NCBI RefSeq assembly: GCF_000265245.1
Contig: NZ_AJKS02000013.1
Coordinates: forward strand, 1 to 64,000
Source of the DNA: Halomonas smyrnensis AAD6
Lineage (GTDB): Bacteria; Pseudomonadota; Gammaproteobacteria; Pseudomonadales; Halomonadaceae
Direction: 5' to 3'
Length of the DNA: 64,000 nt
The notes below the pieces were generated by a model that ran no database searches, had not been told where the DNA came from, and worked only from the letters and a program-made list of their open reading frames with translations. The translations under genes and the position numbers were made by a program. Position 1 is the first letter of the stretch. Each line of letters starts with the position of its first letter. Positions 8,943-17,563 of the stretch are shown piece by piece.

Positions 8943-11405
8943 TTGGTCGATCCCCTGAATGCCTGGTGGGCCCAGCAGCTGGTGCTGTGTGATTGGGCCT
9001 TCGCTCCCGATCCCCTGACGCTGGAGGCCGAGGTGGCCGAGGCGCGTCTGGAGGGGCTGGGGGTCGTCGACCGCAGCGAGCTGGGCTGGCGCCTGCTGGA
9101 GGCGTTCGGCGCCGGCGGCGAGGCCGATCCGACGCGCCTGCTCGCGGCGCTGGAGCTCGCGGCCCTGGCCGGCGCCGCCGGCTGGCTCGGCGAGGATCGT
9201 GCCCGGGCCTGGGCGCGGCGTCTCGCCGAGGAGATCGGCAGCCGCTACCACGGCCTGGATGCCTGGCTGGACGCGCTGTGCCGCGCGCGCAGCGCCGTGG
9301 GCTGGGTACAGGGCGACGACGGCTTCAGCGAGGCCTGCGACGCCCTGGCCGCCCTCGAGCGTCAGGGCGAGGGCGTCACCTGGGAGATGATGCACGAGTG
9401 GCTGGCCGATTCGCGCCGCGAGCAGCCGCTGTGGCCGGACGACGAGGCCGACCGGGTATGGCGGCTGCGCGCGGCCTTCAGCCCCGTGCTCGAGGCGCGG
9501 GCCGCGCCCCTCGACTGGCAGGGCGTCGAGGCTTGGCTGACCGAGGCCTGGCAGATCCAGGGCCGCGACGAGCTGATCCGGGTGCTGCTGTGGCTGGCCT
9601 CCCAGGGCGATCGTCAGGCCTGGGACCTGGACGCCACCCGCCTGCTGTCGGCGGCCGCCGAGGAGCGCCGGGCCTGGTGGGAGGGGCTGGCGCCCCGCGA
9701 CCAGTCGGCCGGTCGCGTGCTGCTGACCCTGGTCGAGAGCGGCGAGCCGCTGGAGTGGGCGGCCTGGGACTGGTTGCGCCTGGTCGATCTGGCCTGGGCC
9801 GGCCTGTGCCTCGGCTGGCTGAGCGACGAGGAGGCGCGCCACTTCGCGCTTCACGGCGCCGATCTGGCGATGCATCGCTACAGCGACTGGGTGGCGCTGG
9901 CCCGCGCCTATCAGCGCGGCCGCAGCCTGTTCGAGGCCCGCGATCTGCGCGGCGCCTTCGACGCCGACTGGGCGCTGCTGCTGCAGTCGCCGGTCAGCCC
10001 CTGGCGCACGCCGCTGGGGGAGGTCGTCGACGAGGCGCAGCTCGAGGCCTCGCGTCGGGCGATGCGCGACTGGCGACGCGATCCCGGGCACTGGGTGCTG
10101 GCGCTGGCCGCGGTGCGCGAGCCGGAGCTGGCGCTGCGCCAGGGCGTGGCGCCGACGCTGCCGGAGGCGCGCCGGCAGGACGCCCGCCGCTATCTCGCCG
10201 AGACCCTCGATCTGCACGCCGACGAGGGCCCGGAGGCGCTCTCGCGCTACTGGCTGCCGGCCCAGGCGCATCATCTCAACCAGCTGGCGGCGGACGGCGC
10301 CCACGGCGCCCTGTCGACGGCCGCCACGCCGTTCGGCCGGCCCGGCAAGCAGGACCTGGCCGACCGCGATGCCCTGGGCCAGGCCAGCCGCCACGCGGCG
10401 ACCATTCACATGGCCGAGAAGTATGCGTTTCACCTGCAGATGGCCATGGACAGCGGGTTGTTCGATAGCGCTCGGCTGGCCGAGCTGACCCGGGCCCTGC
10501 ACGGGTCGCTGAGCCGTTTCTACACCAGCCCGCGGCGCCTGCTGGCGGCCTGGGCGCAGTGGGAGGCGCTGCTGCCCGAGCCCGAGCAGCCGTCGCTGGT
10601 GGCCGAGATCCGCTGGCACCAGGACGATCCCGGCAGCCTGTTCCACTGGCTGGACTGGACCGGCGGCGAGTGGCAGGAGCCCGGTCCACGGCCGAGCCTG
10701 TCGCATTTCACCGCCATGGCGCTGGTGGGGCCGCTGAACAGCCCGGCCTGGAGCCTGCCCCAGCCGGAGAGCGAGCGCGAGTGCGCCTCGATCCGCGAGT
10801 GGGTCGACGGCCACTACGCCCTGCATACGGCCGGCGAGCTCACCGACTTCGTGGACTACCTGCTGGAGGCGGGCGACCGCCAGGAATACCAGATCAACTA
10901 TGCGCCCTACACGCTCAACCGCAGCCGTCTGCTGTCGGAGATCGCCACCCTGGAGTCCGGCGAGTGCAGCGAGGAGGAGCGCAACCATCTGCTGCGCCTG
11001 ATCCGCGTGCGGGAGGGCGAGGACGGCTGCAACGAGCTCGACATGACCGCCTGGGATCTGGCCCAGGCGGTGGATCTGGCGATCGCCGGACGCCAGCTCG
11101 GCTGGCTCACGGAGAGCGACTTCCTGGCCTTCCTGGGCCGAGCCCACGCCCTGGCCGCGCGCCACTACGGCGGCTGGGAAGAGTACGCCCGCGGCCTGCT
11201 CGCCGGCTTCTCCTTCTTCATGGGCGAGACGCCGGAGCGCGAGGCCTTCCTCGGTGGCTTCCGACAGGCGCTGGTGAGCTGGCTGTCCGCCGCGCCCCCC
11301 ATGGCCGGTGCCTGGGCGAGCCTGGATTTCCCCGGCGCGCGCCCGCGTCACTGGGCGCCGATGCACGTGGACACGCTGCCCGGTGACGGCCGACAGCTGC
11401 ATTAA
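8943..11405 (+). CDS. 820-residue protein with three DUF1266-like repeats
   Basis: A large acidic, tryptophan-rich soluble protein that starts with TTG, preceded by GAGGTGAG at 8933-8940. Three stretches follow the same pattern (hydrophobic helix with AG..GWL, then a run ending in R-Y-x-x-W or similar): about residues 65-120, 273-330 and 703-760. The second and third read like the DUF1266 domain of E. coli YbeU/YbeR. No signal peptide or membrane helix is seen. Function of the family is unknown. It stands alone between gabD (divergent) and the NlpC/P60 gene, and could be much older than a simple two-domain DUF1266 protein through internal duplication. Confidence 0.8.
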   Translation: MVDPLNAWWAQQLVLCDWAFAPDPLTLEAEVAEARLEGLGVVDRSELGWRLLEAFGAGGEADPTRLLAALELAALAGAAGWLGEDRARAWARRLAEEIGSRYHGLDAWLDALCRARSAVGWVQGDDGFSEACDALAALERQGEGVTWEMMHEWLADSRREQPLWPDDEADRVWRLRAAFSPVLEARAAPLDWQGVEAWLTEAWQIQGRDELIRVLLWLASQGDRQAWDLDATRLLSAAAEERRAWWEGLAPRDQSAGRVLLTLVESGEPLEWAAWDWLRLVDLAWAGLCLGWLSDEEARHFALHGADLAMHRYSDWVALARAYQRGRSLFEARDLRGAFDADWALLLQSPVSPWRTPLGEVVDEAQLEASRRAMRDWRRDPGHWVLALAAVREPELALRQGVAPTLPEARRQDARRYLAETLDLHADEGPEALSRYWLPAQAHHLNQLAADGAHGALSTAATPFGRPGKQDLADRDALGQASRHAATIHMAEKYAFHLQMAMDSGLFDSARLAELTRALHGSLSRFYTSPRRLLAAWAQWEALLPEPEQPSLVAEIRWHQDDPGSLFHWLDWTGGEWQEPGPRPSLSHFTAMALVGPLNSPAWSLPQPESERECASIREWVDGHYALHTAGELTDFVDYLLEAGDRQEYQINYAPYTLNRSRLLSEIATLESGECSEEERNHLLRLIRVREGEDGCNELDMTAWDLAQAVDLAIAGRQLGWLTESDFLAFLGRAHALAARHYGGWEEYARGLLAGFSFFMGETPEREAFLGGFRQALVSWLSAAPPMAGAWASLDFPGARPRHWAPMHVDTLPGDGRQLH

Positions 11406-11490
11406 ACCCTCGCGCTGGGTATGATGCGTGACTGCCGGCGCTGGTCGGCTCGATGATCACTGGGGTTCAAGGACGGAAAGGGGGACAGGG

Positions 11491-12105
11491 ATGCCGACCT
11501 GGAGTCGCGCTTCACTCGCAGGCATGACGCTGCTGCTGCTGACCGGCTGTGTTGGCAGCGGCGGCACGAAGGCGCCGGTGGACGACTATTTCGCCCGTGA
11601 CATGCCGGGGCTGCCCGGTCAGATGTCGCCGGTCGACAATCCTGTCCTCGAGCTGCGTGGGCTGCGTCATCCGCCGCCGGCCCAGGTGCGCCAGGCGCTG
11701 CTCGACGAGCACGAACGCTGGCTCGGCACCCCCTACCGGCTCGGCGGCACCACCCGCCGCGGCATCGACTGCTCCGCCCTGGTGCAGCGCGTGTTCGCCG
11801 AGGCCTTCGGCCTGGAGCTGCCGCGCACCACCACCCAGCAGGTGCGCGAGGGCGAGTCGGTGTCGCGCGACGCCCTGCGGCCCGGCGACCTGGTGTTCTT
11901 CCAGCCGCCCGGCTACTACCACCACGTCGGCATCTACGTGGGACAGGGGCGCTTCCTCCACGCCTCGACCTCCCGCGGCGTCAAGATCTCCTCTCTCGAC
12001 AACCGCTACTGGCGCCACTACTACTGGCAGGCGCGCCGCCCGCTGGACGACGTGCATCTGGCCCAGCGCCTCGACGATATCCAGTACGATCGCGGCGAGG
12101 GCTGA
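11491..12105 (+). CDS. NlpC/P60 family lipoprotein, MepS/Spr-like peptidoglycan endopeptidase
   Basis: A 204-residue lipoprotein. The signal peptide ends in the lipobox LLTGC with the lipidated cysteine at residue 20. The NlpC/P60 domain occupies about 70-190, with the catalytic Cys94 in GIDCSALVQRVF, His145 in HHVGIYVGQG and His157 in FLHAS. Such enzymes cut peptide cross-links in the cell wall, usually from the inner leaflet of the outer membrane. Length is close to E. coli MepS. The start at 11491 follows GGGGGACAGGG. It is monocistronic and is followed by a 260-base intergenic region with inverted repeats. Confidence 0.9.
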   Translation: MPTWSRASLAGMTLLLLTGCVGSGGTKAPVDDYFARDMPGLPGQMSPVDNPVLELRGLRHPPPAQVRQALLDEHERWLGTPYRLGGTTRRGIDCSALVQRVFAEAFGLELPRTTTQQVREGESVSRDALRPGDLVFFQPPGYYHHVGIYVGQGRFLHASTSRGVKISSLDNRYWRHYYWQARRPLDDVHLAQRLDDIQYDRGEG

Positions 12106-12197
12106 GTCTGTCTTCCTGGCCGCTTGGAAGTGATGGGCGCCGAGGACAAGGTATAGCGAGGATTTTTTGCCATGGGTGAGGCGTCTTCGCCGAACGG

Positions 12198-12325
12198 GCT
12201 GGCCATGGATGGCCAGCACCGGCTCTGCAAGCGGAGCAGGATGCGATAGCGAAGCAGAGCAAAAGTAGCTCCCAGGGATGGGTTCACAGCGCCCTCGCGA
12301 AGGCTTGTCGTCGGTAAAGCCCATC
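12198..12325. repeat. Structured intergenic element with inverted repeats
   Basis: The gap between the NlpC/P60 gene and the LysR gene (12106-12365) holds no convincing gene. It has a nine-base perfect inverted repeat (12198-12206 with 12209-12217) and a wider pair GATGGG (12277-12282) with CCCATC (12320-12325). The stretch around GGTTCACAGCGCCCTCGCG resembles a dispersed intergenic repeat that I associate with Halomonas relatives, but only one copy is in this window and that likeness is from memory, unverified. Confidence 0.4.
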
Positions 12326-12365
12326 GGCTGGGGCATGTTGGCGAGCCTCGTCCCGTGGTCTTGAT

Positions 12366-13244
12366 TCAGCGGTTCTCCAGCGCGAATTCCACGAACGCCT
12401 GTTCCGCCCGGGACAGGTAGGCGCCTTCCTTCCAGGCCAGCGACAGCGCCAGCCAGGCCGGCGGGTCGAAGGGCACCGCCGCCAGCTCCGCTTCCTCGAC
12501 CACGCGCCTGAGAAAGGTGGTGATGCCGTAGCCCTGGCGCACGATGGCCTTGGTCAGCGGAATCAGGTTCGACTCGAAGGCCACGTTGGCGCTGGCGCCG
12601 GTGTCCCGCGCCAGGGCGTCGATGAATTCGCGATGGAAGTAGCCGTCCTGGAACAGCACCAGCGGCTCGGCGAAGAAGGCCTCGGGCGTGACGTGATCCC
12701 GTCCGGCGAAGGGATGCTCCCGGGGCACGCACACCACCATCTCCTCCCGCGCCAGCTGTCGTCGCGTCAGATGGCGGCTCTCGCCGTCGTCGATCACCAC
12801 GCCCAGGTCCAGCTCGCCCGCGGCGATCATGCGCTGCAGGCGGCGCGCGCCGGCCTCCACCACCGTCAGCCGGATGCCCGGATGGCGTTCCTTGAAGCCC
12901 ATCAGCAGCGGCGGGAAATAGTAGGAGCCCAGCATCGAGGGAATGCCGATGCGCAGTTCGCCCTTCACCAGCCCGTGCAGCTCGCGCATGGCCAGTTCGG
13001 CCGCCTCGGCCCGGGCCAGCAGGTCGCGGGCGTGCTCGACCAGCGCCTCGCCCTCGGCGGTCAGGCCGATACGCCGCTCGTGACGGTGGAAGAGGGTGAG
13101 CTCGAGGCGATGCTCCAGGTTGGCGACGGTCTGGCTGACCGCGGACTGGGCCAGGTGCAGCGAACGGGCGGCGGCGCTGAAGCCGCCCTGGTCCACCACC
13201 GCCAGGAAGACACCGAGGCTGCGCAGGTCGAAGGGCAAGGCCAT
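12366..13244 (-). CDS. LysR family transcriptional regulator (YnfL-like)
   Basis: A 292-residue LysR-type regulator. The winged helix-turn-helix spans about residues 1-65, with the signature FSAAARSLHLAQSAVSQTVANLE, and the effector domain about 90-290 (GELRIGIPSMLGSYYFPPLL onward). It is divergent from an MFS gene 87 bases away. E. coli has the same arrangement in ynfL-ynfM, so it probably controls the transporter from sites in the shared intergenic region. The inducer is unknown. Confidence 0.9.
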   Translation of the reverse strand: MALPFDLRSLGVFLAVVDQGGFSAAARSLHLAQSAVSQTVANLEHRLELTLFHRHERRIGLTAEGEALVEHARDLLARAEAAELAMRELHGLVKGELRIGIPSMLGSYYFPPLLMGFKERHPGIRLTVVEAGARRLQRMIAAGELDLGVVIDDGESRHLTRRQLAREEMVVCVPREHPFAGRDHVTPEAFFAEPLVLFQDGYFHREFIDALARDTGASANVAFESNLIPLTKAIVRQGYGITTFLRRVVEEAELAAVPFDPPAWLALSLAWKEGAYLSRAEQAFVEFALENR

Positions 13245-13331
13245 AAGACAATCCGATGAGTTCGATCATTAACTTCTGCTTGGCTTATCATTGTGCGCCT
13301 TCGATCATGGTCGGCCAACCCGGAGGCCCTC

Positions 13332-14597
13332 ATGATCGACGCTCACAGTCGCGCCTGGTGGCGCGCGACCCTGGCCCTGAGCCTGGGATCCTTCCTCGTG
13401 TTCCTGAATCTCTACGCGGTGCAGCCGTTGCTGCCCGAGCTTCATCGGGTGCACGGCGTCTCGACCCTGGTCGCCAACCTGGCCATGTCGTTGGCGACGC
13501 TGTCGCTGGCCGCGGCCTTGCTGGTCTTCGGCCCGTTGTCCGATGCCATCGGCCGCGGCGGCATCATGCGCCTGACCCTGCTCGCGGCCGGTGGGCTGTC
13601 GCTGGTCCAGGGGCTCGCGCCGAACTTCGAGGTGCTGCTGAGCCTGCGTGTGCTGCAGGGCTTCGTGCTGGGGGGATTGCCGGCGGTGGCCATCGCCTGG
13701 ATGGGCGATGAGTTCGAGCGCTCGGCCATGCTGCCGGCGGTGGGGCTCTACATCGCCGCCAACTCGCTGGGCGGCATCGCCGGTCGCGTGATCGGCGGCT
13801 GGGTCGCGGCAGTGGCCGGGATCCCGGCAAGCTTTCTCACGGTCGGCAGCCTGACGCTGGTCGGGGTGGCGCTGTTCTGGCGGTTGCTGCCCGCGGCCCG
13901 TGGCTTCGCGCCGCGACGCTTCCGGTTGAGCGAGGCGCTCGGCGATCTGGCCGGCCATCTGCGCCAGCCCGACCTGCGCGGGGCCTATCTGCTGGGCGGG
14001 CTCAATTTCCTGGTGTTCATCAACCTCTACAGCTACCTGACCTTTCGGCTGTCGGCCGCGCCCTTCTCGCTGGATGCGCGCTGGCTGGGGCTCTTGTTCC
14101 TGACCTATCTGGGCGGAACCCTGGGGTCCTCGCTGTCCGGGCGTCTGGCAAGGCGGGCCGCGCCGCCGACCTGCATGGCGCTGGGAACGCTGCTGCTGGC
14201 GGCGGGCATGGCGATGACGCTGGCACCCTCCCTGGCGGTCATTCTGGTGGGGCTTACCCTCGCGGCCTTCGGTTTCTTCCTGGCTCACTCCATGGCCTCG
14301 GGCTGGGTGGGTCGACGGGCCCGGGGCGCGCGCGGCAGCGCCTCGGCCCTCTACCTGGTCTTCTACTACCTGGGGGCGAGCCTCGGTGGCCTCTGGCTCG
14401 AGCCGTTCTGGCGCGCGGGGGCATGGCCGGGCGTCCTGGTGGGCGGCGGCCTGGTGCTGGTGGTGACCCTGACGCTGGCCTGGGGGCTGCGACGCAGGGC
14501 AGCCGCCGAGCCGTCGACTCAGGGCATGGCGGAGGCTTCGGCCTCGTCGCCCCAGACCTCCTCTAGGCGGTCGGAACGTCCGCAGGCCGACTTGTAG
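13332..14597 (+). CDS. ynfM: MFS transporter, YnfM-like
   Basis: A 421-residue major facilitator protein with twelve hydrophobic segments. The N-terminal pattern FLNLYAVQPLLPEL and the loop GPLSDAIGRGG are typical of the YnfM/drug-proton exporter group. The start at 13332 is preceded by CGGAGG at 13321; earlier in-frame codons lack a signal. The last 26 or so residues, polar and unlike a transporter tail, are read through the 3' end of the convergent msrA gene: the two coding regions overlap by 79 bases. The divergent LysR gene is the likely regulator. Substrate is unknown. Confidence 0.86.
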   Translation: MIDAHSRAWWRATLALSLGSFLVFLNLYAVQPLLPELHRVHGVSTLVANLAMSLATLSLAAALLVFGPLSDAIGRGGIMRLTLLAAGGLSLVQGLAPNFEVLLSLRVLQGFVLGGLPAVAIAWMGDEFERSAMLPAVGLYIAANSLGGIAGRVIGGWVAAVAGIPASFLTVGSLTLVGVALFWRLLPAARGFAPRRFRLSEALGDLAGHLRQPDLRGAYLLGGLNFLVFINLYSYLTFRLSAAPFSLDARWLGLLFLTYLGGTLGSSLSGRLARRAAPPTCMALGTLLLAAGMAMTLAPSLAVILVGLTLAAFGFFLAHSMASGWVGRRARGARGSASALYLVFYYLGASLGGLWLEPFWRAGAWPGVLVGGGLVLVVTLTLAWGLRRRAAAEPSTQGMAEASASSPQTSSRRSERPQADL

Positions 14598-15160
14598 AAG
14601 TTGTAGCGCACCGGGTTCTTCTCGTAGTAGTCCTGATGGTAGTCCTCGGCCGGGTAGAAGGCCTCGAAGTCGAGAATCTCGGCGCCGATCTCGCGATCGA
14701 AGCGCTCGGCCACGGCGTCGCGGCTGGCCTCGGCCATGGCGCGCTGCTCGGCGTCCATCGGGAAGAGGGCGCTCTGATAGGGGCGGCCCTGGTCGCAGAA
14801 CTGGCGGTCCACGGCGAAGGGGTCGATATTGCGCCAGAACACGTGCAACAGGGCGCGATAGTCGACCACATCGGGATCGTATTCGACCTTCACCACCTCG
14901 ATATGGCCGGTGTCGCCGGCGGAGACCTGCTCGTAGCTGGGGGATTCGATCTCCCCGCCGGAATAGCCCGATATCGTCGCCACCACCCCGTCGACCTTGT
15001 CGTAGGCCTGCTCCACGCACCAGAAGCAACCGCCGCCGAATATCGCGCTTTGCGTGTCGGGGGCGTCGCCGTCGGCACTCCAGGCGGGGGCCGAAAGGCC
15101 GGAGGCGAGGAGCAGCAAGGGCAGGGCGGCAGGGCGAAGGAGCGTGTTGACTGTCATCAT
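14519..15160 (-). CDS. msrA: Exported peptide-methionine (S)-S-oxide reductase
   Basis: A 213-residue MsrA that reduces the S epimer of methionine sulfoxide in proteins. The catalytic Cys45 is in FGGGCFWCVE, and GYSGG plus the C-terminal EDYHQDYYEKNP are family marks. A signal peptide covers about residues 1-29 (hydrophobic LPLLLLASGLSAPAWSA), so the enzyme should work in the periplasm, where it would need a periplasmic reductant. The start at 15160 has GAGGT six bases upstream; a second ATG follows at once. Its 3' end overlaps the convergent MFS gene by 79 bases. The cytoplasmic counterpart MsrB is encoded near 62 kb. Confidence 0.93.
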   Translation of the reverse strand: MMTVNTLLRPAALPLLLLASGLSAPAWSADGDAPDTQSAIFGGGCFWCVEQAYDKVDGVVATISGYSGGEIESPSYEQVSAGDTGHIEVVKVEYDPDVVDYRALLHVFWRNIDPFAVDRQFCDQGRPYQSALFPMDAEQRAMAEASRDAVAERFDREIGAEILDFEAFYPAEDYHQDYYEKNPVRYNFYKSACGRSDRLEEVWGDEAEASAMP

Positions 15161-15301
15161 GAAAGACCTCGTTAAGGGCAGCGTGTAGGGTAGTCGGCCT
15201 TGGCCGTCCGTCCTTACACGATGTTGTGGAACCGGATGTAAGGAGAGCGGGGTGGCGTCGACTCAAGACGCGATACCCCACCATGGAACAGGGAGACCCA
15301 C

Positions 15302-17563
15302 TTGACCAAGCGACGCCTGATACTTCTGTGCCTCATTGCCCTCGTCTTCGCCGGCTTCTTTCTTTCTGGTGCCGATCAGGCACTGACACTCGACAACCTC
15401 AAGGCCGAGCAGGTTCGCTTCCAGGCCTGGCTGGCCGAGGACCCGTTGACGGTGGCCGGTGGCTTCTTCCTGATCTACGTGGCCATGGCGGCGCTGTCGT
15501 TGCCCGGCGCCGTGCTGTTGACGCTGCTCGGCGGCGCGCTGTTCGGTTTCGGCTGGGGGCTGGTGCTGATCTCGTTCGCCAGCAGCCTGGGCGCCACCCT
15601 GGCCGCCTTGATCGCCCGCACCCTGGCCCGCGAGCCGCTTGAGCGGCGGTTCGCTGCCCAGCTTTCGCGCATCAACGCGGGGATCGAGCGCGAGGGGGCC
15701 TTCTATCTCTTCACCCTGCGGCTGATCCCGCTCTTTCCCTTCTTCGTGATCAACCTGGTGTTGGGCCTGAGCCGCATGCGGCTCACCACCTTCTACTGGG
15801 TCAGCCAGCTGGGCATGCTGCCCGGCACCGCGGTCTACGTGAATGCGGGCCGGGAGCTCGGCCAGCTGGAGTCGCTGGGTGGCATCCTCTCGCCGGGCCT
15901 GATCGGCTCCTTCGTGCTGATCGGCCTCTTCCCCTGGCTGGCCCGGGGCCTGGTGGCCATCGGCAAGCGGCGCCAGCTGACGCGTCGCTTCGCGCGTCCG
16001 GCCCGCTTCGATCAGGACATCGTGGTGATCGGGGGCGGCTCGGCGGGGCTGGTCGCGAGCTACATCGCCTCGGCGGTGAAGGCGAAGGTGACGCTGGTCG
16101 AGCGTCACCGGCTGGGCGGCGACTGCCTCAACACCGGCTGTGTCCCCTCCAAGGCGCTGATTCGCGCCGCCCGTCTCACCCGCGAGATCCGCGAGGCGCC
16201 GGGCTACGGCGTCACCGCCGGCGAGCCCGAGGTGGACTTCCGCGCGGTGATGGATCACGTCCACCGGGCCATCCGCGAGGTGGAGCCCCACGACAGTCGC
16301 GAGCGCTACGAGGGGCTCGGGGTGGAGGTGATCGCCGGTGACGCCGTCCTCGACGACCCCTGGCGGGTGCGGATCCGCGAGGGCGAGACGGAGCGGGTCA
16401 TCACCACGCGCCACGTGATCATCGCCAGTGGGGCTCGTCCCCGGGTGCCGCCGCTGCCGGGGCTCGAGGCCATCGAGGTGCTGACCTCGGACAACCTCTG
16501 GCGGCTCGAGGCGCTCCCCGAGCGGCTGGTGGTGCTGGGCGGCGGACCGATCGGCTGCGAACTGGGTCAGAGCTTCGCCCGGCTGGGCAGTCGAGTGTCG
16601 CTCGTCGAGATGGGTGAGCAGCTATTGCCTCGGGAGGATCGCGACGTGGCCGATGAGGTCGAGGCGCGCCTCGCCGAGGAGGGCGTCGCGGTGCGCCTCG
16701 CCACCCGGGCGCGGCGGGTGTTGCCCGACGATCACGGCGGGCACCTGCTGGAGGTCGAATATCAGGACGACCACGGCGAAGCACGCCTCGAGCGGCTGCC
16801 CTTCAGCCACCTGCTGGTGGCGGTGGGGCGCCAGGCCAACGTCGAGGGGCTGGGCCTCGAGGCGCTGGGGGTCGAGACGCGTGCCAACGGCACCCTGGCC
16901 GTGGATGAGGCGCTGCAGAGCGTGCTGCCCAATGTCTGGGCCTGTGGCGACGTCGCCGGTCCCTATCAGCTGACCCACGCCAGCGCCCACCAGGCCTGGC
17001 ACGCCACGGTCAATGCGCTGTTCGGCGAGTTCAAGCGCTTCCGCGTGAGCTACCGGGCCCTGCCGGCGGTGACCTTCACCGACCCGGAAGTGGCGAGGGT
17101 CGGCCTCAACGAGCGCGAGGCCGAGCAGCAGGGCGTGGCGGTCGAGGTGACCCACTACCCGCTGAGCGAGCTGGACCGGGCCATCGCCGAGGGCCAGACC
17201 CGCGGCTTCGTCAAGGTGCTGACCGTCCCCGGTCGCGACCGCCTGCTGGGCGCGACCATCGTCGGTCCGGGGGCGGGGGAGATGCTGGCCGAGTTCACCC
17301 TGGCCATGACCCATGGCATCGGCCTCAACAAGCTGCTGGGCACCATCCATCCCTACCCGACCCACAGCGAGGCGGTGAAGGCCACGGCGGGCGTATGGAA
17401 GAACGCCCACAAGCCGGAGCGCGTGCTGGGCTGGCTTCAGCGCTACTTCGCCTGGCGACGCGGCAAGGGGCAGGCGTCGAACGCCCCGGGCAGGGCGGAT
17501 CGCGATGCGACGGGAAGCGAGCCGTCGGACAAGCACGGTGTGAATGAGAAAAGGGAGGCCTGA
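15302..17563 (+). CDS. VTT (TVP38/DedA-like) membrane domain fused to FAD disulfide oxidoreductase
   Basis: A 753-residue fusion. Residues 1-225 hold five or so membrane segments with the VTT/SNARE-associated pattern (LPGAVLLTLLGGALFGFGWG and FTLRLIPLFPFFVINLVLGL). Residues 237 onward form a class I pyridine nucleotide-disulfide oxidoreductase like mercuric reductase or lipoamide dehydrogenase: FAD motif VVIGGGSAGL, redox cysteines C275 and C280 in GGDCLNTGCVPSK, and the interface HPYPTHSE near the end. The start is TTG at 15302, with GGGAG upstream. It overlaps the next gene by one base. The fusion is known in proteobacteria; electron acceptor and transported lipid or ion are not known. Confidence 0.88.
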   Translation: MTKRRLILLCLIALVFAGFFLSGADQALTLDNLKAEQVRFQAWLAEDPLTVAGGFFLIYVAMAALSLPGAVLLTLLGGALFGFGWGLVLISFASSLGATLAALIARTLAREPLERRFAAQLSRINAGIEREGAFYLFTLRLIPLFPFFVINLVLGLSRMRLTTFYWVSQLGMLPGTAVYVNAGRELGQLESLGGILSPGLIGSFVLIGLFPWLARGLVAIGKRRQLTRRFARPARFDQDIVVIGGGSAGLVASYIASAVKAKVTLVERHRLGGDCLNTGCVPSKALIRAARLTREIREAPGYGVTAGEPEVDFRAVMDHVHRAIREVEPHDSRERYEGLGVEVIAGDAVLDDPWRVRIREGETERVITTRHVIIASGARPRVPPLPGLEAIEVLTSDNLWRLEALPERLVVLGGGPIGCELGQSFARLGSRVSLVEMGEQLLPREDRDVADEVEARLAEEGVAVRLATRARRVLPDDHGGHLLEVEYQDDHGEARLERLPFSHLLVAVGRQANVEGLGLEALGVETRANGTLAVDEALQSVLPNVWACGDVAGPYQLTHASAHQAWHATVNALFGEFKRFRVSYRALPAVTFTDPEVARVGLNEREAEQQGVAVEVTHYPLSELDRAIAEGQTRGFVKVLTVPGRDRLLGATIVGPGAGEMLAEFTLAMTHGIGLNKLLGTIHPYPTHSEAVKATAGVWKNAHKPERVLGWLQRYFAWRRGKGQASNAPGRADRDATGSEPSDKHGVNEKREA

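Noticed and set aside
8874..11402. An 842-codon frame antisense to the DUF1266 gene
   Set aside because: The plus-strand frame has a ribosome binding site and internal repeats with family likeness. The antisense frame shows neither and is Arg-, Gln-, Gly- and Ala-rich shadow sequence.
12106..12365. A short gene between the NlpC/P60 and LysR genes
   Set aside because: Short frames on either strand there have no ribosome binding site or recognisable product; inverted repeats explain the region better.
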